Assembly: GCA_032358255.1 (NCBI GenBank)
Contig: JAULBX010031260.1
Span: forward strand, 109,761-173,760
Direction: 5' to 3'
Length of the DNA stretch: 64,000 bases
Source of the DNA: Heterotrichella gracilis
Lineage: Eukaryota; Sar; Xanthophyceae; Tribonematales; Xanthonemataceae
The number at the start of each line of letters is the position of its first letter. The first letter of the stretch is position 1. This document shows positions 47,599 to 60,073 of this stretch, one piece after another. A program made the position numbers and the translations under genes. Below the pieces are notes generated by a model. It made no database searches, was not told where the DNA came from, and saw nothing but the letters and a program-made list of their open reading frames with translations.

Positions 47599-50191
47599 AT
47601 GCGGAGCATTGTCGCAAGCCTGTTGCATACCAGTGCCAGCCTTGCCAGCCGCTGCGCGCTATCCCCTCTGCATGCCTCCAGGAGGCTGTGCACCGCCCCT
47701 GAGGTCGAGTGCATCGTCATTGGAGCAGGTATACAGCCCAAACCACCCCTGGTGTGGTGGCAGGAATCTGGCCATTGTCTATCATGGTACAGCTAAGTGA
47801 CAACTATTCAACGCTTCAATTCCCAACTCATGCCTCCTCAACCGCTGTGACTTCGTACATGGAGCCAAAGTATGTCCCGCCCCCCACCCTCCACCACACA
47901 TACACCTCCCCAACCCAGCACCCCCCCGCTGTCCTCACTGTGCAAGTGTCAACTGCTGGTCAGGTGTCGTGGGCCTGGCTGTGGCACGGAGCCTGGCGCT
48001 GAGCGGCACGGAGGTGGTGGTGCTGGAGGCAGCTGACGCCATTGGCACTGAGACCAGCTCCCGCAACAGCGAGGTGGTACACGCAGGTACCAAACCCTAA
48101 CCCTAAACGTGCGACACAATTTTTGCCCCAGTGGTCTACCACAACAACGCCACGTGTTCCCTGTGTAACTTCCCGTTGCATGAGCATTCTGCTTCAACCT
48201 CAAGCAGTGGCGCATACACCCCAAATCTTTACGCTGAAGGGAATGTAAGCTGTAACCAGGCAACGATCTCCAACTGGCCGCCTCCCATTCACTCATTTTC
48301 CGCCCTTTGATGCAGGCATCTGCTACCCTTGATGCAGACTACCCGTTGATGCAGGCATGTACTACCCCTTGATGCAGGCATGTACTACCCCTTGATGCAG
48401 GCATCTACTACCCACAAGGCAGCCTCAAGGCCAGGCTGTGCGTGCAAGGCAGGCAGCAGCTGTACGCCTTCTGTGACAGCCATGGCGTGCTGCACAAGCA
48501 ACTCGGCAAGCTGATCGTGGCAACCGGGGAGGGTCAGGTGCCCAAGCTGCGCCAGCTCCAGTCAGCAGCAGCAGCCAATGGGGTGGCGCTGCAGTGGCTG
48601 GGTGGGGCTGAGGCCATGGGACTGGAGCCGGCGCTGCGCTGCGTTGCTGGGCTGCTGTCGCCGCACACAGGCATTGTGGACAGCCACAGGTGGGACCTAT
48701 GGGAACAGCGTGTACATGTAGACAGCATTTCATCGCCGCAGCATGCTATCCATTACTGCTTTCTTGATGGATAGGTTAAGTGTCAGTAAGCCAATGGGAA
48801 GGCTTGTTCCTTGTCATATTACCATATGCAGAAACTGCATTCCATTGAGAATCATTCATGTCGTGTGATGCGTAGTACAAGCACGATGCCAGCACTGGGG
48901 TCTCACGGCATAACATCTTTACCTGCAATTGGCAAGTATGGCCTGCATACCCATTATTGTCCCCACATGCCTCTTTGCCGTGCCTGTTGCAAAGACAGAC
49001 CTGATTTAACCGGCAATGGATGACACCTGTCTTGCTGCTGGTTCAGCTTCATGCTGGCATTGCAAGGCGAGGCGGAGCAACATGGAGCCATGCTGGCACT
49101 CTCCAGCAGGGTGGTGGGGGGCGACGTCTCAGGTATGTCTGTACTCAGCAGTTGTGTTAGATTCATCGTCAAAATGCCAACAGTCTAGGCACAATGAATG
49201 TGGTTGCCAGGTGTGGAGCGCATCATTTCCGTGCTTTGGATTTAGGGTTTGGGGTTTGTCATATGTTGCCTGATGCTGCGGACATCGAGCCTGATTTGAT
49301 CATTTTTTATTTGATGGAGTTTTATGTTGGTGTTGCACAGCTCATCAGCACATGTACAGTGCATGAGCACAGGATTCCCTGGGTTGCAGGTCCTGTGAAG
49401 ACGCTGCAAGTGCAGGACAGCGTGTCTGGCCAGGTCACCGGGGTCACCTGCCGGATGGTGGTCAACAGCGCGGGGCTGCATGCACAGCACGTGGCATCGC
49501 GCCTGCAGGGTGTGGACGCGGCTACCATCCCTCGGCGCCACATGGCGAGGGGCTGCTACTTCTCAATGGCTGGTGGGTTCACTTGGAAATGTTTGTTTCT
49601 GAGCAGGCAGCTGAGATCAGGTTGCTGGGGGCATCGCTTTGCAGCACATGCCTTTGACTTACTGCCACCTTCACAATGCCTGACTGGTACAGAGTGTTGG
49701 AAAGGCTGATGCGCTGATTTGCGATGCGCTGATGTGCATTATGCGCTGATGAAAGAATGGCCATTTAGCATTAAAATGGTGCAGGCCGGGCGCCCTTCTC
49801 TCGCCTCATCTACCCGATCCCTGAAGATGGCGGCCTGGGGGTGCACCTCACTCTGGACATGGCTGGCCAAGCTCGGTTCGGACCCGATGTGGAGTGGGTG
49901 GACAGCATCAGCTATGGTGTGGACCCTCAAAGGGCCGAGGCCTTCTACCCAGCCGTTCGCGCATACTACCCAGACCTCCAGGATGGCTCGCTGCATGCTG
50001 ACTATGCTGGCATCAGGCCAAAGCTGTCGGGACCGGGGCAGGCAGCAGCGGACTTTTGTGTGCAAGGGAAGCAGCAGCATGGGGTTCCAGGTCTGGTCAA
50101 CCTGTATGGCGTCGAGTCACCAGGGCTCACAGCGTCCTTGGCCATCGGGGATGCGGTTGGGAGGCTGTTGAAGGGCAGCTCACGGGTGTGA
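47599..50191 (+). CDS. L2HGDH: L-2-hydroxyglutarate dehydrogenase, mitochondrial
   Basis: Six exons: 47599-47728, 47964-48086, 48401-48689, 49047-49132, 49390-49572 and 49785-50191, giving 405 residues. The first 35 residues are Arg/Ser/Ala-rich without acidic residues, fitting a mitochondrial presequence. The FAD-binding Rossmann motif [19 protein letters not shown] spans intron 1 and is followed by [17 protein letters not shown], a signature of this family of FAD-linked oxidases. Later blocks include [37 protein letters not shown], the FGPDVEW motif and the C-terminal [17 protein letters not shown]. The enzyme oxidises L-2-hydroxyglutarate to 2-oxoglutarate, a metabolite-repair step. The acceptor of exon 3 is preceded by four decayed copies of itself. 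The ATG at 47599 is the first in frame that gives a presequence. Confidence 0.9.
48308..48413 (+). repeat. 23-bp tandem copies of an acceptor site
   Basis: Units beginning TGATGCAG start at about 48308, 48330, 48347, 48370 and 48393. Each carries an AG acceptor and, in most, the first exon bases GCATSTACTACCC. Only the last unit runs into exon 3 (48401 onward). Confidence 0.88.
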
Positions 50192-50554
50192 ACTGCGAAA
50201 TGGGCAACAAGTCAAGACGTGTGCTTTTTTATGGCATTGTACTTCCGTGCTGGGGATTCTGTTTGGAGGGGACTATAGTATGAAAACACTTTTTTGGGCT
50301 GTGAAATTCATTTGATGAGAATTTGTTGTCTATTCTTTTCGTGTTGCGTGCCTCCCTGGGATTGCAAACCTTGCCCACTCTTCACCAATTTGGCAGGGCG
50401 TTGTGCGCTGGTTTACATACGCCGCTGATCTGGTTGTACACAGCGACAAATACTTGCAGCTCTTCAGGCAATCAAGCACGAAGCCCCTATCGCCCTAGCT
50501 TGCTTTCGTGTATGCGCACCTTAATTCGTATACAAACTCGAGTGTAACACAGTT
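50192..50554. other. Intergenic region, L2HGDH to hydrolase-like gene
   Basis: 363 bp between two genes in the same orientation. No feature is recognised. Confidence 0.45.
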
Positions 50555-53458
50555 ATGACGCAGCCAGTCGTTTCAGAAGGCGCAGAGGCCGGTCGTGAAA
50601 GGTGCAAGGAGCTCTTAAAGTGTTTCAGCAAGCCCAATGAAGGTACGTTAGCCCTCTTCATCGCTCTGTGTTTATATGCGCAAAGTGCGACTGTTCCCGG
50701 CATCCCACCATGTCGAACCGTCACTGGCCACCACCCCACCCATCAACAGCGTTTCAGGAACTCTCGGGCCTTGGAATGTACTGCCTGGTCCTCAAACCGT
50801 CGCCAGGAAACCTAAACAACTGACCCAGTGCAGCGGACCCGCAGGCAGGCGACTGGTGGTCAAGCCCAGGGCACCCGATGTCAGGGTGGTGTCCAAACAC
50901 AGTGACATCTCAGTCTTTCAAGACAACCGGCCCGCAATGCTTGCTGCTGGTACATCTCAAGTCCAGGTATGTGCTCGACCCAGCCACCGTCTTCGGCAGC
51001 TGCATATGCATGTGCAACACATGTCCATGGATTGTTTTGTAAAGAGTCTACCACTCGCGTTGTATGCTGTTAAACAGGTGGTTGACTGGGAGAGAGGTGA
51101 TGCAAAAAACAGAGGAATAGTGGCTGAACCCATGAGGCTAGCTGGCTCAGAGATTGAAGGCCCAGTTGAAGAAGAGCCAGTTGCCCGCCACAGCTATGCG
51201 CAGCCTCCACCGCCCCGCCTCATCCAGCGGGAGACGTGGACCCTCAGGTGGGGCGCGACAATGATGCAAAAGACTTGTTCATCCTGGCGTATCACCTCGA
51301 CGTGACACTTAACCACCAATGCTGGGCATTGCTCGTCATAGAGTTGGAATGGTGTTTTAGGTTTAGGGTTTAGGGTTTGGGGGTTATCCTACAACAGGTG
51401 CTTTTGTTGCACCATCTTCTTCAAGCACTCACATTGGCCTGTCTTTGGGCAGCTTTGATGGTCCACAGGCAGACGCTATACCGCTGTTGATCTGCCGACC
51501 AAGCGCCGCCAGCAGCTCACAACCTTGCCCTGCGCTGATCATTCAACATGACCTGGGCAAAAGCAAGGACGAGATGGTGAGTATTGCAATGTATGTTGCG
51601 CCTGAAAATGGCTGGATCATCTAGTCTGTACTGAAGAGGTACACCTGCATACTTTCAAAGAGAGCTCTTTTCAGTGCATTGGGCGCTCACGAATAATGTG
51701 ACCATCCATGGACGAGGGTTGGTTGCGTACAGCATCCGCGATGCGCACATGTGGCTGATGTGGCAGTGTCCAATCGCATGCAAATTAAATCTTTTCTGTG
51801 CAATTGCAGCTGCCTCGCTTGGAGGCTGCAGCCAGGAGGGGGTATGTTGCCGCCTGCATAGACTCACGCCACCACGGGGGGCGAGCATCGTCTACGCATG
51901 CATTCAAGAACGCTCTGCTGAAGGTAGGCTGACCCTTGCGTGTTGTTCCGCAAAACACTTGCAACACTCAGCAGCATACCCAGGGTACTTGCAATGGGGG
52001 ATCAGCAGTACAATTGTCAACCAGCATGCGTGGACATTATTTGATTATTATTTAATTATTTTTGTCAACCAGCATGCAATACTATGCGCCAGGCTTATTT
52101 GACGTAGAAAATGCTGCGTAAGTTGCCCCAAGTGCACAAGCTGCTCTGCCTTTAAGCTTCCAACAAGAGCATCATCTTTCAACTTCCCTTCTGAATTGAC
52201 GCATGATGTATGCAGAACATTCGCCTGGGGCTACAACAGAATTCAGGGCAGCCACTCATGCCTGTGTACCTTCTTGACACACTGGCCGATTTGCTCGTCC
52301 TGTTTGACTACTTGTGCTCACGGCCAGATGTGGATGCAGCACGGATTGGAGCTACAGGTAACACGCAGTGAATCAACTTATGGGATACGGCTGCAATCAC
52401 CGCGCTTTATGGTAGCAGATCATGTCATTCAGCTCACAGCCACTGTACCAATGATAGTTTATGCTGATGAAGCAGCTCCATTAATATACTTGCCGATGAA
52501 CTTGTACTCTGCAGCAAACTTGTCAGTATCAATGTGCAGTGTCTATGCTTATCTGACATGTGTGCCTGCAGGAGTCGGTATGGGTGGTGCACTGGCTGTG
52601 ATGCTTGCTGCCATCCAGCCACAGGTTGCAGTGTGTGCGCCTGTTGCGGGCTTGTGCTGGTGGAAATGGTGCCTAGACCACAACCAATGGCGCGAGTTGA
52701 TCCACAATACCCGAGCAATTGGGTATGTGGGTTTGCAGATGCGAAATGAAGGTCAAAATCTTGCTATACCAGAGGTGGGCTATAGTTGGATGAAACTTCC
52801 AAGGGCTTGACAATGGTGTGTCATGTGGCAGAAGTTTGTTGCAGAAATTTGTCACAGAGGGCCCTGTGTGCTTGTGCCCTATACTGACATACAGCTGATG
52901 TACTTGCACTTGAATTACTTATCCTTATGGAAGCCATAATCCAAGCTAATTCACAGATATAAATGCTCGCAGGTCATGCATGCAGCAGCAAAGTTGCAGC
53001 AAAAGACTGTCATGGATGCTGAGCTGGTCATCAAGACAATGAATTGCGTGGCCCGTGGGTTCCTGGAAACTTTTGATGCTCATGTGGCGCTGCAACTTAT
53101 TGCACCACGTCCACTCTTGATTGTTACTGGCGAATTTGATGAGAAGAATCCCGTTGAAGGTACACATATCATAATGCACATGCCCATTGAATATCCCGCT
53201 CATTTCTTTCTTTGTCTGCTTGTTAAGGGAACAATGTTTCCTATCATTTTGCATGTGTCAGTAACCAACAATAACGGGGTGCTGTCACCAGGTTTGGAAG
53301 CTTTGATTGACGAGGTTCAACCAATCTATGCTGGCTGTGGTTCGGCGGAGAACCTAAAGGTCCATGTTGAACCAGGAGCAATGGACCGCATTACATTGCC
53401 TATGGACAGCGCTGCTGATGCATGGCTGGATGGTGTATTATTACCTGGTGCGCTGTGA
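50555..53458 (+). CDS. Alpha/beta-hydrolase-fold protein, probably non-catalytic
   Basis: Nine exons: 50555-50642, 50758-50966, 51078-51247, 51426-51576, 51810-51923, 52216-52357, 52572-52726, 52973-53159 and 53292-53458, giving 460 residues. The second half resembles plant dienelactone-hydrolase/acyl-esterase proteins: ALIIQHDLGKSKDEM, ARRGYVAACIDSRHHGGRA, LADLLVLFDYLCSRPDVDAARIG, and APRPLLIVTGEFDEKNP. The nucleophile elbow G-x-S-x-G should lie at ATGVGMGGALA, but the serine position (codon 52577-52579) is glycine. Near the C-terminus, EPGAMDRIT stands where the family has Gly-His, so the catalytic histidine also seems lost, while the acidic residue in GEFDEKNP remains. Exon 4 must use the acceptor ending at 51425 to keep frame. 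The N-terminal 180 residues have no recognised domain. A regulatory or scaffold role is inferred. Confidence 0.75.
51355..51378. repeat. Interstitial telomere-like tract
   Basis: Consecutive TTTAGG(G) units lie in intron 3 of the hydrolase-like gene. Confidence 0.85.
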
Positions 53459-53773
53459 TCTCAAGATGCACCACCACTGGCAGGCGAAATGTATGGTCAA
53501 TGCGGCGTTGGGTGTGGCAGGGATGGGAGGGGGGAAACGTGGTGCAGGCAAGACAGCGCAAGGTGCATTATTCGTGAATTGCAAGAGCGAATCATGCATG
53601 TAAGGAAGGGTTGGCGTATGCAAACAATATTTGCAGGAAACAAGGGCATGACCATGCCTCTTTCACTGGGTAGTTTTCCTTTGCTTAGGTTTGTCAGCAG
53701 AGCCATACTTTGAGTGCACTGTTTTTACATCATCCTTCCAACCAGCGAGGTACATGTCTGCTCACACCCTGAT

Positions 53774-54595
53774 TCAAGGTGTGCTGACAAATCTTGAAAG
53801 GAAGGGTACGAGGACCGCCATGAGCACTAACACAATTTTCATCATAGAGAATAGGATTTTTTGGAGCACACTTCTGCTAGGTGGTAGTGACTGAGGGGCG
53901 CCCATTGTTGCATTGGAATGAATATTGCTAGGGTCAATTTCTAGCCATAAAGACACCTCCAGGACATCCGCTACTTCAGAATGTTGTTGGCATACTGGCA
54001 GGTTGTCATTGAGAGTGTAAACATGGATGGGCACAGTGAGTGTTGGGTTTGCACTGCCAGTCAATGCAACAAAAAATGGGTAGGTTGCTGGGTTCTTGCC
54101 CAAGTTCATGCCCCCACAGTCTGCTTGGAGCTCAAATAACCCATGGGGCTGCTCATAGGAGACGAGGGTGCTGAGGTCCAATGCATTGTGTAGTTTGAGA
54201 GGGACAGAGGTCACTTGTTGTAGGTTTTTCCTGTCTGCTGTCAATGCCCTGTTTGCAATCTCCATATGGCTGTCTTCAGCTCTACCTGGCCTCAAAAGCA
54301 TGTTGCCTGCAGCTGTTGCTTGACAGTGAGCCAGGTTGCCTTCTGGTCCAGTGGTTGATGGCATCCATAGGCTAGCATGTTTTTTACTCAGGTCATGGGT
54401 TTCGTCTGGCACACGGTTGATAGCCACCTTTTCTGAACCAGCCACTGACATAGAAATTTCATTGTGCATGTCACTGAAAAGCGTCAAGCTGCACCCATCA
54501 AGGAGTGCGTTGGATGGCCATGTCGAAGTTGAAGACAGCTCGCTCGGTGTCAGTACTGTTAGCAGCATAAAAACTGCGGTTGCGTGGCAGATCAT
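53774..54595 (-). CDS. Intronless secreted/membrane-anchored protein, unknown family
   Basis: A single uninterrupted frame of 273 residues, unusual among these intron-rich neighbours. The N-terminus (MICHATAVFMLLTVLTP) is a likely signal peptide. A lumenal or extracellular region of about 230 residues follows, with few cysteines and strand-like blocks such as LFELQADCGGMNL and LTVPIHVYTLND. A C-terminal hydrophobic helix (MMKIVLVLMAVLVPFL) ends in a short RFVSTP tail, so the protein should be a type I membrane protein. I considered a PIG-X-like GPI-mannosyltransferase subunit because of the overall layout but could not support it. It ends 315 bp from the end of the convergent hydrolase-like gene. 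Confidence 0.6.
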   Translation of the reverse strand: MICHATAVFMLLTVLTPSELSSTSTWPSNALLDGCSLTLFSDMHNEISMSVAGSEKVAINRVPDETHDLSKKHASLWMPSTTGPEGNLAHCQATAAGNMLLRPGRAEDSHMEIANRALTADRKNLQQVTSVPLKLHNALDLSTLVSYEQPHGLFELQADCGGMNLGKNPATYPFFVALTGSANPTLTVPIHVYTLNDNLPVCQQHSEVADVLEVSLWLEIDPSNIHSNATMGAPQSLPPSRSVLQKILFSMMKIVLVLMAVLVPFLSRFVSTP

Positions 54596-55871
54596 GGTTC
54601 CAAACTCTTAAGAAGCCCAGCTTCAAGTTGAGGCCCAAGGCTTGTTTCTCGCAAGACCTTTCACATTTGCCACACCGGGTGCTCACTGAGAGACTGGCGA
54701 CGAGTCTTTAGCGTGTTACAGTACGCGGGGTGTGTGCCACCGCCTGTTAGGCCTCTTGGCTCAGCTGAGGCTCACAAGGGCCGCACTTCTAGTCCAAGGT
54801 CTTCCCAAATTGACAACACCTCGAGATCTCAGACAGTGTGCCACTAGCATCCTAAGGTTCATGGCTATAACAACTCACTCGAATTAAATTGAGCGGCTTA
54901 TTACAAGTATTTTCTATTTCAAATCCATTGGATTTTGGTGCCAATAAATGCCAAACGTTGTTGGGAGTTAAATTGTTAGATATTTTGCACATGAGCGCTT
55001 CAAGGTTGACCAAGTAACTTTTGGGCAGTTGTGTCAACCAAGTCTATGACTGAAATTTGCATATCATATCCAGTGGAACTAACGTAGATAACTATTGAAT
55101 GATTCAATACATTGTCAAGTTGTCCTGACAGTGCCCTACGCCTTTAAGCTAGCCCGACAGAGTTCTGCATCTTTTACACTGTCACAGGCTGCCTGGCCAT
55201 TATCATATCACAGACAGACTGCGTATTGATGATGCCGCACTCCTGTGGGGCTGGACGAGTGCCTTGGTGCAAGGAAAGGGTAGGTGCCCATAAGTCATTT
55301 GCATATAGCCGCTGCTGCTGGTAGCCATTACACCTATCCACATGTGATAGTGTGTAAAAATGACATATTATGCCCAGACCATAAACCACAGGGCCAATGC
55401 CCAATGAGGAGTGGCCACAACTCCTGAAAGCGCTCGACAACAAAAATCCTGGCATCGTCACCTGCCACAGTGGCCAACTGTAATTTTCAGCTCCAAAATA
55501 CTGCCTGTTCACCATGCAGAAAAAGTAACCATCAATGAAGCAGTGCTGTCACTACTGCTGCCACTACCTGCTGTCGCATCATTCGTTCACTGCAGTGACT
55601 GCCCAAACTAAGCCTGAGGGTGCTGCATACAGTATGCTATGTACCAGTACCTGTCTTCCATTAGAATGTGCTTTCAAGTTGACAAGATCACAGAATGAAT
55701 TGTCACGAACAACTTCAACACTGCCTCACTTTGCCAGTGCAAGGCGAGACCAGTGGCATCCCCGCACAAGTGTGCTTCGCCTCATCAATGATACACTGAA
55801 CGGCGGGCAACGAGCTGAGCCTTGATCACAACAACCCCACCAACTGCCAGGCTGCGCGTACAGAAGGGGCA
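54596..55871. other. Intergenic region, 1.3 kb
   Basis: This holds the promoter of the intronless gene and the 3' flank of the F-box/LRR gene, both on the minus strand. Open frames here are short and lack coding character. Nothing is recognised. Confidence 0.45.
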
Positions 55872-58800
55872 TCATACTCGTCGCCGCATGCTCCTCACGA
55901 CATGTATTCGCGGGAAGTAGGCCATGACCGCTTGCATGCCAGCCTCGGTGACGGGGCAGCCAAACACCCATAGCTTGGTCAGGCTGGGAAGAGACTGCAC
56001 AACCTCCAACACCTGTAGCAACCAAGCACGGGAATAAAAGAGCAAAGTAGAAAACAAAAGCAAGTGAACTTTCCCTGAGGAAACAAATCACAGCACGGCA
56101 GCATGTGGTCCACTCCCTGTGGCTTGCAGATCCAAACTTTCACACTGACCAATGACGCAAACGTTGCACTTGAGTACTCTGCAGTCACAATAAAAAAGAT
56201 AAAGAAACTGCACCCATGTTCATTCCCCTAGCCACCGGTCCCTACACCGGCGCACCACCCACCATGGCATCGTTGATGTTGCTGAAGGACAGGTCCAGGT
56301 GGGTGATGGAGGGGCACTTGGCCAGCAGCGACACCGCCGCCATAGACAGGGGACGATCAGGCAGCATGAGCTGTGGCAAGTCATAGTCGCTCACGTCCAG
56401 GTCGCGCAGGCGGGGCAGGCGGGTCAGCGCGGCCATTAGCTCAAACGGCAGGCCCGTGCCCTGCATCTGGATGGGAGGGCACAGGAAAACAGGCTTCAGC
56501 AGGTTGTTGGTTGCATTATTAAACGAGAGTTACATCTCAAAAAAAGATATTTCATGCTCGCATGCGTCTTGTTGTTGGCACATTAAAGGGATGGATTCGA
56601 CCGCCTTATCCAGATATGTCACAATCCCTCCTCTAAAACGCTCAATTTAAATACCCTACATGCGCACCTTCAGACTCGTGAGCTGTGTCAGAGTTGACAC
56701 CGCCAGCAGCTGGTCACAGAAGTCGTGGTAGGCCTCCAGGCACAGGGAGCCCAGGCAGGGCAGCTTCTGCAGGTGGCGGATGCCGCGCGCAGTCACAAAG
56801 GTGCCCTGCAGCTCAAGGCGCTCAAGCTTCACCAGCACCTGCAAGCCAGGTAGTGTTTGTGTCAATCACCACTTTAACTCTCATTAAGACCATACATTTC
56901 CACTGTCCAGCACAACCTCCCACAATCAGGTTGCACCCCGCAAGTCGATGCATTCACCTAGCGTTTGAATGGGCTTGAATGGCCACGTACACTGCGCATT
57001 CGCATTTGTGCATGCAACTGGCTGTGCCCTGCACGTCAACAACAGGGCAAAGCGCTGTGTGTGCAATGCTTCTTCCACATTGCTATTGAACGTGACATTG
57101 TGCCCACTAGGGTATCCACCTGGTGTGATTTGTCCTAACAAAGGGTATCTGCGCCAACACTTCGACCAGTTGGCAACGGGGCAGGCCACAGCATGCCAAT
57201 GCCCCATGCTTACGCATTAACCCTAAACCCTAACCCTGACCCCCCAAAACGCACCCGCGACAGCGCCGCCAGGTGCGCGTCTGTCAGCTCGCAGTTCTGC
57301 AGGCTCAGCGAGGTCAGATTAGTGAGCGACTGCGCCAGCTGCACCACCGCGGTGCCCGACATCTCGTAGCAGTTGCTCAGCCCCAGGGCGCACAGGCCAC
57401 GCAGCGAGCTGAGCGCCTGCAGGCCCGTGTTTGAGACCTCCACCGCGCAGAAGGTGAGGTCCTTGAGGCGCGTGAGCGCGGCCAGGGAGTGCATGCCAGC
57501 GTCGTGCACGCGCGTGAACCCCATGTTGAGCTTGGTGAGCAGCGTGAGGGTGGACAGCAGCGTGATGGTTTTGTCGGTCACCTGGGGTTGCACACAGCAT
57601 GCAGGGGGTAAAAGGCCCGCAACTTGCCGATAAATGAGCTTTGAATGGTGGATGTGGCAGCACATAGAGAATACCACATTTTGAGAGAATGAAAGATCGC
57701 TACCAACACCGCATGCGCAAGTGGGGCTGCATGCAGAGACGCTGCCCAATCAGCCATGTGCCAACGTGCAGCAACCCACTCCCCACTTGGGGCAGACAGT
57801 GAGTGAGCGGTGTGTGGTGCTGGATATCAGTAAGACCCACATCTGCTGTTCTAATCTGCAAAATTCACCAAGACCACCCTTTGCCCATGTGCTGCCGCCG
57901 TGACCAACTAGCCCATGTGCATCTTGGAGTGCTCCTTATTCACACCATAGGCATTATGCAACTTCCAGCAGCCCCTCTCCTTGGCAGGTGCTTACCTTGG
58001 GGCAGCTGCACACCGTGAGCGAGTCCAGCGCTGTGAGGTGCTGCAGCACCGCCAGGCCGCGGTCCGCTATCCTGCTGCACCGCACAATGGTCACCCGCTG
58101 CAGGTTCTGAAGCTTGCTCAGCGCCATCAGCCCGTTGTTGGTCACAGCTGAGCAGTCGCCCAGGGTGAGCGAGGTGAGTGATGACAGCTGAGCGATTGAC
58201 ACCACCGCCTGCAGGGGGCAAGCGTGGGTTGGGTGTGGCGAGTGGTGCAGGGGGCGATGGGGGTAGTGCGCAGTGCAGGTATTGCTGTGCTGTCCACGTC
58301 CTCGCGACAGTGCCCAGCACATGCATCAAGCTGCGATTGGCAGATGCGGTGGAACCCATCCCGCCGCGCAACAAGGGCCACGCAGAATAACCATGTAGGG
58401 ATAGCACTCCATGTGCAGCAGCAGTGCCCACCCTAAACACTAAACCCTAAACTGGCAATGATGGAGAGTACACAGTACCTGGTTGGTGACCCGTGGCTTG
58501 CCGCAGGCGCAGTTTCCGCGCATGTTGCCCGCGCACCCTGGGCACACCACGTGGGAGATGCTCAGCGACTTGAGCTGCCAGCTGCACCTCGGCAGGATGG
58601 ACAGGTTCCTGTTCCTCAGGCTCTGGCAGGCTGCAGCAACCACAACCCACACAGTCACACGCAGGGCGGCATACAGCTGCAGTTGTAGTCACATGCTTGG
58701 CCCAGGTGGGATGGATTGCAATGCATTGCATCCACTAGCATTGGCCACACGCAATGCTCTCCTGTCTTCACAAGACGCTGCCACGGGCCAGCCCTCCAAC

Positions 58801-60073
58801 CCTCTGTCAGAAAAGTCCCAGGGTTGCATGTGGCTGGCAGCGAGGCACAAGTATGCACAGCTAGCTAGACTACCAATGTGCCAGACACCCGCCCCTCCCA
58901 TGTGTGTGGGAAAGCATGCTCCTGAGAAGCTCACCTGACAGGTCCAGCGTAGCCACGTTTGAGAACTGCTCCACTGCCTGGTGCAGCTTTGCCTGCGAGA
59001 GGGTCAGCGTCTGCAGGCACCAAACACAGCGTCAGTGGATTGCGTGTGTGAGGGGGGGGGGAGCGCATATCATACTTTGCAATGGTGTGCAGAGTGGGCT
59101 GTATGCAAGCGTTGGGACCATACTACTCTCTCTCCCATGAGCCTGCCACTCAAGACACACGCCAGGACACCTGTTGAATGCAACCTCTCACACAGAGGCA
59201 AGGCATGGAGGACATGCAGCCTCAGTATGTGTATGCACAAGGGCATGGACCACCACCCACCTCCACACTCAGGTCTGCCACCCTCCTCCAGTTGGAGCAC
59301 ACCAGCCGGAACCGCTTCATCCCCGACACGTCAAGGCTGTCCAGCACGTCTCGCATGATGCCCTCTGGGAGCCACTCCCACCCTTCCCCAGGGGTCGTCT
59401 GCTGCTGCTGCCGCTTGCGCAGGGAAGCGCTGACCTTCAGGTCGTCGTTCTGCCCATCCTCGCCCTCAGAATCGCTGTCAGAAGACTTGACGTGCCGCAG
59501 GGGCTCGTGGGTGGAGGGCTGCCGCAGGATCTGGCGGGTGGTGCGGGTGTCGTGGGCCTGCCTGGGGTCCCGGAGGGGAGGGTTCCTGCCCTGCATTCTG
59601 CCCTGCTGCAGACGCATCCGAGCCAGTTGGGCCTGCAGGCTGTTAACCCCGTCCCAGGCTGCTGGCTGGGGCTGTGGTGGGCCCCTCTGCGCCACCATGT
59701 TGGGCTGAAACGCCAGCAGGCCAGCGTTTGCACCCACGAGCTGGTTAGCTAAAAGAGGGTCTGGGCCCCACATCCCAGGGACGCCCGGCTGAGTGTTGAC
59801 AGGAATCCCGACGGCGTAGGGGACTGAGTTTCCCATGGCCACCGGTACTCCTAGCTGTGGTCCTTGCAGGTGCATTGGGACGCGCTGCATGAGCATTGCA
59901 TTGTATGGCATGTTGAGCTGCATTTGCAGGGCTGGGTCGAACGGACAGGGGAAGCTTGCAGCCATCCTCCGCTGCTGCTGCTGCTGTAGTGCGAGCTGCT
60001 GTTGCTGCTGCTGCTGAGACAACGCAAGCAAGTAGGTCTGCAGCTCCAACCTCTCATCTCGTTGTCTGCTCAT
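55872..60073 (-). CDS. F-box / leucine-rich-repeat protein with poly-Q N-terminus
   Basis: Eight exons on the minus strand: 59261-60073, 58935-59010, 58479-58630, 57996-58208, 57255-57581, 56668-56838, 56263-56466 and 55872-56012, giving 698 residues. The first 235 residues are Gln/Met/Pro-rich, with two CAG-type glutamine runs (plus 59974-60021) and an acidic SSDSDSEGEDGQ patch. The F-box follows at about 236-271 (WEWLPEGIMRDVLDSLDVSG, then FRLVCSNWRRV). Cysteine-containing leucine-rich repeats of the AMN1/FBXL type come next (LTSLTLGDCSAVTNNGL; IVRCSRIADRGLAVLQHL; LTSLSLQNCELTDAHLAAL). It is a probable SCF ubiquitin-ligase receptor. Exon 3 inserts a Cys-rich loop with CPGCAGNM and CAC. All phases agree. 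This F-box is closer to consensus than in copies A-C, and the sequence is not a close paralogue of them. Confidence 0.85.
59974..60021 (-). repeat. CAG/CTG repeats encoding polyglutamine
   Basis: Two glutamine runs of seven and five, split by LAL, lie near residues 20-35 of the F-box/LRR protein. Confidence 0.85.

Noticed and set aside
53774-54595. PIG-X-like subunit
   Set aside because: Only the layout (signal peptide, lumenal part, C-terminal helix) fits. No family motif could be confirmed.
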